From: Nectonema munidae
Lineage: Eukaryota > Nematomorpha > Nectonematoida > Nectonematidae
Direction: 5' to 3'
DNA: 64,000 nt
Assembly: GCA_030549495.1 (NCBI GenBank)
Contig: JAUIRK010001039.1
Coordinates: 558,001-622,000 of the forward strand
Shown here piece by piece: positions 48,201 to 60,200 of this stretch. The notes under the pieces are model-generated. The model was given only the letters and a program-made list of their open reading frames with translations, ran no database searches and was not told where the DNA came from. Position numbers and translations under genes: made by a program. The first letter of the stretch is position 1. Every line of letters starts with the position of its first letter.

Positions 48201-51200
48201 CATAGAAGTGGGCCTCCTCATCCGTGAAGGCAAGTACTTTAATTGTGTTTGGCTTTTAAGTCTTTTTTGTTAATTATATTTAGATGCAACTACTATTGTG
48301 CTTTCAAACTTTTCAGATTCTTTTAATTCATCTCAACCAAATTTCTTTAAATTCCTTCACTCTGAAAATGGCGTGTTCTACATTGGCGCAAGGTTTTCAT
48401 CTTTTCTTCTTTTAAAAGAATATTCCTGCATATATTTTATTATTTATATTAACCGCATAAATCAAGTTTCAATTGAATTTTTTATATATAAAGTCAGTAA
48501 TCTTATCAAAATCTATTCGTGCTCAAGAACTTTTCATAGTCTTATTTATAGATCGGATTTTTTTTTAAAAATACTCTTGCCTTTGTAAACCCAGTAATAT
48601 TCTATATGAATGCTACTGTGCCTTTAATTGTCTGCTGGGCAAATGTCTACCCGGAATATATCTAACTTGCGCTTAATATATGTACGTGGTTGAATTTGTT
48701 TACTATCCAAACCAAAGTTTCCAAATATACGGGTTGTGAAACGAATGAGACCTATAAGATATAGGGGTTATACATATATGACATCCCCTACCAGGGGCAG
48801 GGGTAAACTAATTCTAGATGCTAGCATGGGGGGTAAAAATCACGACAGGGAGGGAGCAAACATTTTTGGGGATGTCATTTATATATGATCTCATTTCATC
48901 GAACTCCGTCTATGGAGTGTTGTTCGCTTGAATTCATAGTCGAGCAAAATGAACGAAAAAAGTCCTAATTTTAAGTGAGCAATCATAATTAGGAAGGATG
49001 CTATTCAAGCAAACATTTTGCATTATCGTTCAAATGTAAAATTGAGCGCAAGAAGGAAAATCGGTCTCTATGCCTAGGATTAGCGATAAACGGTTTCGTA
49101 GCGAGCAAATAAATTCCTCTTTAATCACTCTTCCAACTTAAATTAATATAAATCTGAAGATTTTGTTAGGGAATCTGAAGTTAACACACTGATTCACTAT
49201 AAACATCGTTAGATGGCCCAATATAGCAGATAGCAGTATCAAATTGTCACTCCTCATCCCATCGCATATTCATTCACAAAAAAAGATGACCAAGAAAAAT
49301 CAATTTCAAATTTGATTAAAAAATGCAAAGAGGAGAGATATCGATTCCTCAATTCTAATTAATATATCTGCCTATTTCTTCGCATTGCATTTTAATTTTA
49401 TGCACACATTGATGACAAGTTAAGCTTCTTTGCTTAAGCAGCGAGACGCAAAAGCCCATTTTTATTCTTCCAGTTGTGCCTCCCTATAATTTTTAACTGA
49501 AAAATAAGATTTGTTCATTTTATTAAAAAAAATTTGGTATGAAAAATTTAGAAAATTGTAAAAAAAATCCCACAATATATGAACTAAAAATTCTTTTTTT
49601 TCAAATGAATATCAGAAATAGTCAAAAAATGACATATGTAGTTAAGCAGGCGTGTGAGTTTTAAGATCAAAATCAATAAGGGTGCGAATCTATGAAAAGG
49701 TTAAGAAATCTTGCAATTATATTTTTTGTTTATTTATTATGTGTTCTAAATCAGTGTTTTCACGTTTGTTGGTACATTTCAAAAAACTACATGTGTAGTT
49801 AAGTGAGCTTTCGAAGACATTTTTTATGTAAGTTTGTACAAAATACTTTGTTCATTAATTTAATGTAATTATATATATTTTTGATACTTACTAATTGGTT
49901 TATATCGATTTTTACATGTTTTGTTGCTAAATTTTGAAAAAACTACACATGTAGTCATGTGGGCTCTTGAAAGACATTTTTTTTATGTAAGCTGCTGATA
50001 CGGGTTAAGTCATATTTATATACAGGCAAAAATAGGGAAAGTAGTGGAGACTTGTTTGGCGAGGAAGTTGTCAAAGTACCTACAAGTAGTCCTATTGGGA
50101 GTGGTGTTGCAATTTATATGGACAATTTTTTTGCCACTCCTTCAATTTTTCATCATTTGAGGAGTAATAAATATATGCATGTGGTGGCACCTTGCGCAGA
50201 AAATAGAATGAATATGCCAGATAATTTGCCCTCTGATAAATCGAGAAAGAGGCGATTCAGACTTCTCTTTTTGTTTGTGAAGGCGTTGGTGTGGCACAGT
50301 GGAAAGATAATAATTCTGTTTATTTGATTTCTAACTTTATTGATCCTGAAGCAAACAAATTTGCGGCAAGAAAAAAAGGAACCCAAGACAAAGAAATGGT
50401 AAAGTGTCCGTTAATGGCATCTGAATATAATAAATATATGGGCGGTGTAGATTTGATGGGACATAAAATAGCATGCTAGATTAGACAAAAAATAGAAATT
50501 CAAGTACTATTACTTTATTTTTTTTCGAACTATTAGAGACTGCTATTAATAAAACTAGACACTTAACTAAGATAAAAAAACATAGAATTTAGAGGTGAAA
50601 TTGTGAAAAGCTTAACATCAGAATATAGTGGTAGGAAAAGAAAAGCTTCTGAAAACATCATATCAAAACGAGGCGAAGCTTGCAGAAGTAAAAAACCTGA
50701 ACACCTCATTGAAACCAGTATCAAAAGAGGAAGATTTAAAATTTTAGTCAAAAAAGAAGGATAATAGGACGTTCAATAAATGTCCAAGCTGTGATGTTTT
50801 TCTATGTAACACAAAGTTAAGAAATTCTTTCAAAGATTATCACCAAGATGCTAAAGATTAAGTCCTTCATATTTTATAGGTATCATTCATTTGTACAATA
50901 AAATTTTTTCATTAAATAAAGTTTTAGATTCGAATTATATAGTAATAATTGTATTTTTTCTTTTAAGAGCGGTAGGGAGATATGTGTCCTAAGTATTTTT
51001 CCCTAAAATAAATTAATCCTTTGAAAAATAAAAATCAAATATTCAGAATATTATTTACTTTATCAAAAAATTTTCAGGTCTCAAATGTTTACTATATACC
51101 ACTTGTGCTTTGCTGCCGCTCTCTAACGCAATGTTCGTTCTTAATTTGGTTCTTTGTTATATCAAGTTCAACCAGTAGTTTAAAATACATTATGAGGGCT

Positions 51201-54200
51201 ATTAAATATTGTACCACGCGGGTAAGAAAAACATAGCAAATGCAATTGGAGTTTTCTTCAAACGTAAACACTTGCCTCCTTAAACATCTAAGCGCGGAAT
51301 CCTAAAAAAAATCAGCTTTGCCAAACCATCGTGTAAATCTCTGAATAATAGAAAACTCTTTCATTTCAAATTTTTTAAAAACTCTATAAAGTGTGGCATT
51401 TGCCTGGGAATAACTTAGACATTATTGAATGAAATACTGAGTGCGCTACTTCAAATTCATCAAATCTAAGAGCAAGTTTTTAAATCAAATGTTAGTGTAC
51501 GATTTATATAGAACAATTGCTTCAGAGATGCGAAAAATGTGGAGACATAAAGTGAACACTTGAAACATTTTGTAGACTTTGAACATTATGTGCGTGAATA
51601 AGCCAATTCAAAAGCAAACAACACGCATTCTCTCCTCTATAAACCACGAGAAGCAGAGAAAGGCGGCGATAAAGCAGTGTGTGTATTATATCTTATCATA
51701 TAAAGTCAAGCAAGCATTACGCAAAATGCCTAGTAATTTCATGAAATCACTTCAAGCACTAAAGTGGACCGTGTAACATGAATACAGCTCTCATTCGAAT
51801 CCCGAAACACAAACCGCAGGCGAAGGCATTTACGAAAGTTAATAGAAGAATCAAGATGATGATTAGCATTACATGCATGTTGGCAAAACAATGGAATGCG
51901 ACACTCATATTATAGGGTGAGATTAGATGATATACACTAAGTTGTTCCCCATTGTTTATCCACAAGGAGGGGGAATTAGCTTCAAAGAAGGCCTAAGCAC
52001 AAAATAAGACATGGGGTTTATCATTGGGTAGATGGATGAATGGAGATAGCATCGAAGATACAAGTATGAAAACATTCCTTGCCTACGAGGAGAGAAAGAA
52101 ACAGAGTTTTGACGCAGAGGTCGTACACACTTGAGAATTGAGTCAACATACTCTCTTCAAGTCAGTACAGCGTGAAAACAAAGGAAAATGGGATTCTCTT
52201 TGCTAAAAGTGGGCGTGTAAATGACCTGGCTATTGAATCAAACCGTTGATCAGTGACAAAGAAACATTTTTTACCAGAGAGTAAAATGTCTTTTTTTTTC
52301 AAAAAATCTTTATTGCATCAAGTGTTTATCATTGAGTATATAGTGTAACAATTGAGTACTTTTACGATTCTCAAGAGGTTGGAAGGAAAAGATATGCATA
52401 TATTGGTTGTTTCATTTTCAGGAAATAAAGAAACCGTTCTACTATAGTATAAAAAACAAGAATTAATGCTCTTTTTCGAAAAATGCCTCTTCTTTTTGAA
52501 CTCTATAAGATTTTGATATAACTAGTCTTTTTTGCATGTATTAATACTAGGGTTAGGGTCGGATTTAATGCGCTTCAAACAACTTTAATAATAATAATAA
52601 TCTTATTTTTGAACGAAAAAACTAAGTTTTTTTATGTTAAAAATTGTATAAAAAGTAACAAATTATTGAATATAATATGGGAAAAAATTCGCTACTGAAA
52701 CCTTTGATTTTTGACAAAATAATAGAACAGACATCATGAAAAACAATGAAGTATTCATGGAGAATCAATAGTTGATACAAAAAACACTTTATAAAGTCTA
52801 TAAACAGATGATGTATGTATATATATCGTAGAGAAATAAGAGAACAACATTGAAAGAAGACAGTTGATTTGCTTGTATTCATATCAGTTGAGAGGATTGA
52901 AGTCAGATATTAAATAATCTCTTAAAAAAACAAAAAACAGGCAAAGAAAAAGTTAGAGTATAAGATTTATGCATATATTCAGTTTCAAATAATTATAATA
53001 TATACTGACATACATAAATAGTTCGATGATTCGTATCACCGTCCGAGTAAATAATCCTTCAGTCTTTTTTTTTTTAAATTTTCAAATTAATGTTTTTCCT
53101 GATTTTAATTGGTAGTGAGTTACATACTTTGATAGCACTGTTAAAAAAACTATGCCTATACAGGAAAGTGTTGCAAGTTTTCATTTTTATATCACTTTTA
53201 CATCTTAAATTATATGCTAAAAAAATTAAAATTTACATTAATAGGAAAGTAGTTTTTATAATGATCATCATATTTACACTTGTAGATGAAAGAAGCCAAT
53301 TGAAATTCATTAATTTGTTCAAGGGTAAATATATGATATTTATTCCTAATTAAATTTATATTATCATTGCTAATAAATCTCAGAGCTTTATCTATTACTA
53401 CTTTAGATTCAATTAGTGAATGATAGATAGATACTCTAACTTTTTCAGGAATCCTACTTTTGAGTCTATATATCTGACCTAACGCCATTGAAACTTCCTT
53501 TATTACATTTTTAAAGTGAGTATTGAAACCTAAATTGGATTCAAGAGTGCTTCCTAGATATTTGTAAGATGTAGCTTGAACTATTAGATGTGGACCAAAA
53601 AAAGATTTATACATGTTAGAGAATTACGCTTAACGAATATTATGCACTTTGATTTTTTAATATTTATATGGGTATCCATTCAAATACTTGTTAATGAGCT
53701 GGACATCATTTGACAACACTTAGACCGATACAAAACTGCTAGGTCTACAGCATACATATATACTTTAAATAAATCATTATTAAATTGAAAGATATCATTT
53801 ATATATATATCAAGAAAAAGAGAGGTCCCAATATGGATCCCCGTGGCACTCCATGTTTAACTAACAATTTAATCGATGCTTGACCATTTACTACAATATA
53901 TTGCATACGATTTTCTAGATAACTTTCAGTGAAATTCAAAAATTTACTTCTGAAACCAAAGTTATACAATTTTAAGAGTAACTTTTTATCATTAACTTTA
54001 TCAACAAAGGCTTTACTGAAATCTATGAATATACCTAAATTTTTATATTTATAATCATAAGAAGCAAAAAATTCATTAACAACTTTTGAAAAAGCGGTAT
54101 CGGTGGATAAACCAGATTTAAAACCAAACCGTTTATCTAAGTTTATATCCGTTTATATAAGGGAATCAACTTATATTTATCAATGAAGCACACGATTCTT

Positions 54201-57200
54201 TTATAAATGATCTTTTCGAGCAATCTTCTAAAAAAAGGGTATTAAACTTATAGGACGGTAATTTATTTAAACCTCTCTTATCTCCAGATTTAAAAAACAG
54301 GAGTCACTTTTGTGATTTTTAACATATCCGAACAAGTTCCCTCTTCAATCAATTTATTATATATAACTTTAAGATTATAACTAAGATATAAAGATCAATT
54401 TTTGCCCAATTTGTTGGAAATATTGTCCCATCCACAAGATGAAGAAGAATTAAAGTTTTGTGCAGCGCATAATATATCATTCACTTTCAGTTATATCATC
54501 AAAATAAAAGGTTTTCAATGAAGGTATGTATGGGTAAGCCATCGTGTATTGTTCAACGCTAGATTATCATTTTTCAAAAAAATTTCATTCAGGTCTTTTG
54601 GATCAACATGAAATAGGGAATGATTAGATTTACTCCTTAGTGAATTTATTATATTCCAACTTTTGTTGTTGTCATTTTTACAATAATTCAAAAAATCTGC
54701 TTAGCTCTTTTCACGAACTTGTTTGATTGGTTCCTGAATTTTTTATAAACATCGTTATCCCGAGTTTTACAATACAAACTGATTCTTTCGTATACCATTT
54801 ACACTTATTGTTTATTTTAGGTTTAAGCAAAGAGAAATTACTATCAATTAATTTTTGTAATTTTGAATTAAAAAAATTCTATAATAGGTGTCAACAACAT
54901 AGCTTTCTTCAATATCCCAAGATTCACTATAAGTAGATCATCTATTAATTTATAATATTTTTTGCTGAAATGATAGACAATTTGAACAGTTTCATACAAG
55001 CATTTATCCCTTACTTTGAAATTTTGTATGGAGACAAAGTTAGGTAGGTGATCAGAGATCTGAATTTATATGTTGCCCGACGGAGCTACATGGGAATCCA
55101 AATTTATAAAAAATATTGTCAATCAAGTAGCCTTGCTTTTACAGAAACGCGTTGGAGAACCAATACATGGTTTATACGAATATTCAAACAATAGGTTTAA
55201 GAAATCATCAGCACACTGATCAATGATCATTTAGATTAGATAGATCAATATTAAAATCACCGGCTAAAATATTTTGTTAAAGTCAATGTGCTTCAAGGAG
55301 AGTTCAAATTTCAATAAAAATTGGGATACGTTTGTATCAGGTGATCTATAAAGAACTGCTAGTCTACTTTTAGATTCAGGTAGGTCAATAACCACATTTT
55401 CAAAAGTTATAAGATTTAAATCGATAGAAAATTCACCCAACACCACAAAAAACATAAACCAACACCTTCCTCAGACCTATTATTTCTACATTTAGTAACC
55501 AAGTTGAATATTTTTATATTTTGTTAATATAGAATTACTTTTTAGTTGCCTTAAAAATCATTTTAAATTTTAAACTAAATTTCTACTTTTATTTACCCAA
55601 AAAAATTAACATTTATGGACTTTAACAAAAAAATGGAATTTTATTGACCTAATAAATTACCTCAAATTGGTCATTTTTTATTGAAAAATGAAAAAAATGT
55701 TTCTATGAAATGTATCTCTAGTTAAATGACAAATGGACTTTATTGACTTTTGATCAACATTTTTCAATGTCATCGTCCTTAACCATAAACCCATTTCTGA
55801 ATTAAATAAATTTAAAACATCACATTTTAAAGTTCCATTCCCATTGGTTTATTAAGCCCATTTACTAAGCTCTTGATGATCAAGCTTTTTTTTTTGGCAT
55901 ATATTGAGTTTGCTTTTTAATTCTTCAGATTTTTTAACTTCCATTGTTAACTCTTTGTTGAGATTATCAAGTTTGATATCTTTATTTTTTTTGTTCAGCT
56001 TGCAATTCGTATACTTCACTTTCTATTGATTCTAAGCGTTCAAATATTAGATCTGCAAACACGTTAACAATTTTATTTTTAAAATCTTTATCATCAAACA
56101 ACAACAATAAATCTTTTTTTATATTAATCTTTGTTTTAGCCACATTTAAAATACAAAGGTAATCTAAGATTTGAACTCAAGACAAAAGCGCACAAAACCA
56201 AAGTTTAAAACATATTATAGTTGGATTAAACAGAGAATGAAGAGATGAAGGAAGGGCTTGTTCTCTTTCACAAAGAACTCAACATTTATAGTTGTTATCT
56301 TTTTCTCAAAGTAGACTGCTGCAGAAGATTAATTCGGGCACAAAGTTGATTCGAGAGAGGCTAATGCTGATGGATTTCGGATTCTCAGATATGGGAAAGC
56401 ATCTCCATGTTTGCTTATGAGTTTATCATAAACGCACAAGTTTCCTCAAACACCTGCTTCAATTATCTGTTTAAAAATACATAAAATTCCATGGAAAAAA
56501 TGAGAGGATTAGTCTTGGAGATTGTAATCCTTAATGAAGAGATTTAAAATTAATTTTATTCCTTTCAATAATGATCCTGGAATGAAAGGGATGTTTTAGG
56601 CCAAAATTAAATAAGATGATTTATCATGTTCATAAGGTGTATAGTAGTCGTCAGGCGACCCCTACCAATGTAGGCTCATTTTCCCAATTGAGTTTTCAAT
56701 GCATTTTTCCAACTCCCCTCAATGTCAAAATGGTTGACGTTGGTAAGACTTTATTTCTTCGATACATTATTTTTAACCAGATTGAAAAGATTTTTGAATG
56801 TGAGAAAAATGAATATAACCAAAATGTGATATTTCTGTATCTGTTATATATATATATATATATTTTTAGCTAATTAGCTAAAATGGTTTGTTGTTGCTTT
56901 AAAAAATAAATATGCAAATCAATAAGTCAAAAAAAATAATAAAAGTAAGCGATTTTTTCATTAAAATTGACAGCTTTGCTTGTTAGATAAAATATTATCT
57001 TATTTCTCGAAGGAGAATGCTATAATATTCCTCGGTGTGAAGTTAGTTGATTGATGGATAACAGTAGATACTAAATGCACTGTATCTCATGCACAAACAA
57101 CACATTTTCTTATTCTAGGCATCGTTTTACTGTTGTGGACGATATGGACACATATGTTCCCATATGTTAATCCAAGATTTTAACAAGTTTTTTTGATGTC

Positions 57201-60200
57201 TTCTGAGTAAAATAATTACAATGAAAAATACATTAATATTTTTTTCCATTTCTTATCATTCAAATAAGTTTTCTTTATAAAGCATATGAAAGTAATTCAT
57301 GGTTTGGCTGAAAACTAGAATGGAAAATTTATGAAAGCATACAATTTTGAAATGTAATATCATAAAATAAGAACATTATTTTGAATAATATATGTAGAGT
57401 TTTTGACTTTTCAAACATGTTGGGTCCAGTGGCGAATCCAGAAATCGACCATAGGGGGCCAACTTTAAAAATACTAGTAAAATACTACCATAGAAGTCTT
57501 GGTGCTATAGGAAAGAGCAAAATCAGTAAGGGGAATTTCTGAAACCATTCTTCATAGGGGGCGGGGGGAGGGATAGATCCAGGTCCCCCGCTCTGGATTC
57601 GCCAGTGGTTGGGACATATGTTTCCTAAAGCGTTTATATATCAAAAATAGAGAATGGGCGATTATTGCATCCTGTCCAAATCCATCATTGCCATGTTGTG
57701 TACTTCAATTTTAAGAACAGAACATAAAACTACACCTAAACCTAAGTACAGTGCATAGAACACCAAATTTGCGAAATTCTGAATCAATATCGTTAGGATA
57801 TAAGTTTCTTGCGTCTTTGCCATGTGGGCCACAAAGCAAGAGGCCTCAGGTTGGGTTCCTTTATGTTAAACTCTTCTTTCCGTTAAATATAGATCACGAG
57901 TTACTTTTTTTATAAATGCATCTATAACATTACATATTTGAAATAAAAGTCTACACTATTGATATATTTTATTTGTATTTTTTTTTATAAAATTTAAGTG
58001 GCCCAGCTTATTATAAAGTGTAGAACTGGTTATGTTTGTAATAAGTATCTTTTTAAAGTATCATTCATTTATTTAAAAAAAAATTTTTTTAAAAATTCAA
58101 GCCAACTGATTTTTATTTTCAGGCAAAATTTAAAACATAAAAATTCAATGTTAAAACATTAATTATATTAGTTCCGAAAAATAAAATAAATTCTAGCAAT
58201 CAATATGACTAATGGAGTAACAAATATCCTTCTCTAATCTTACTCTATTCAAAATCCTTTTACTCAACTATTCCTTACTCTTGCTCCTCAGCTCTGGTGT
58301 TAAATCGAAAGTGATTTTGGGAGATAATCACATGCCAGAATTTTTGTTTACCAAAATTTAAAATGGCTTAATGAGCTATTTTTTTATTTAGTTATGTTCA
58401 TTTGCGGAAAAAATCTCTTCTCTTATCCAAGTCCATTGCCAGCATGGGAGGGAAGGCGAGGGGTGACAAAAATGTAAAGCTCCACAACATACAAAAAATA
58501 CCTCAATTTCATTTTTTGACAAATTAAAAAGAAAATCTCAATGTTCTCAATTTGATTTTCATAAATTTATTGATATGTACTATTTTTACTTCTAAGTTGT
58601 CTCTTTTCAGATCAATTATTTCTTTTTCAAATTCTAAATTGTCCTTTTAAATTTTCTTTTTTACAATTTAGTCCCAATTTAGAACTTAAAAGGGACAATT
58701 TAGAACTAAAAGGACAATCTTCTAGATCCTAAAAAGATACCTTAGGGTATAATAAAGACAATTTAGACTTAAAAATGGTATATATTTATTCTATCGTGTA
58801 TCTTTTCCAAATTTATTGCCGGCACACGACATCTCTCCTCGAACAAGCAAAGTATTTTTATACTTGTAAGTAAACTTTATAACTTTTCGGTATTATTCGA
58901 CACTTTTTTCAGTGAATAATAAGATTCATTGATTTTTTTATTTTTTTAAATATTTTTAATCCGACTTGATTATTGCTGTAACCGTAGAGGTCGGATTAAC
59001 CAATCATCACATAGAAAAAATTGGATCAATTTTCTCTTCCTTTCTTTAAATTCTTGAACCTGTTTTGCTATACGTAAATGCGACAGTATGAACATACAAA
59101 GAAATTCATTTTTTTTCTATTTCACATAACACCGAATTCTGCAATAAAGTAAATCATTGGATACATGGATGAAATTATCTTGTACGTCTCATTGGGCCGA
59201 CAGCTGTATATTTGAAAACTCTACGTTAGATTTTAAAACATTTGACCCCGCTACCTGAAGCTTTACTGGTTTTTTATTGTAATTTTTTTTTGGAATTTTC
59301 ACGATTTTTTTGATAACCTTACATCAAACATGGATAGATCATCCAGAAAGGGTATGTGCAAAAATAATGATTGAAAAGGTATCTAAACGCAAAAATTTCA
59401 CAGATTTCAGCACACATAAGCTCAGAGATAATACCTTTAATTGCAAGTAAAACATCAAGATTCTAATTAATTATATCTACTGTTTCGAATATAAAAGAAA
59501 CATAATTTAAATATCCTTTATGCTGATTTGCGGACACACGTCTTTATCTTCTTTTTTCGAGAAATGAAAATCCGCTGTCTTAAATCTATAAAATTTCGTT
59601 AAAAAAGAAGGCACGCGATTAAACTTCAAAATTTTAGTCCTCAAAGGGTTAGTTAGTTGGGAGCGTCTATGTTGACGGTGGTGAATTAAACGAGGGACAT
59701 CCCTGCTATCTGTCCATTCTTTCGTTGCTAACATTTCCTACTCTTTATTTGATAGAAACAAGCTCTACAACTTCTCATTAAGTGCTGATGGAACTCTCAT
59801 TGAAAACAAAGTAAGAAATAAAATGTTATATTTGAATTTGGAAATCGTGTGCTCTACTTTCTCGATTCTGCCTTTTCTTATGCAAAAAGGCTTTTTATTT
59901 TTTTGTCATCATTTTATTTATACCTTGCTCTCTCTCTCTCTATCCATCATCCAAGTTTTCGTTCACACACAAAATCCTTTGATGAATTGGCTGCCTACGG
60001 TTGTTTGCGTTACTTTATACTTTATAGTTGGAAAAAGTTGGCTCGCCTTCATATAATTGCAAAGCTTTGCAGCACAGTGCATCTGTTGTGCTTATTTTTG
60101 ACATCTTTGATGGATTCATTGATGTTAATTTTATTCGAGTGAGGAATAATGTTATTCAGTGGCATTTTCACTTATTACTTCTTGCATGTGACATCCATTA

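Noticed and set aside
52549-52560. Telomere-like GGGTTAGGG
   Set aside because: A single copy within ordinary AT-rich intron sequence.
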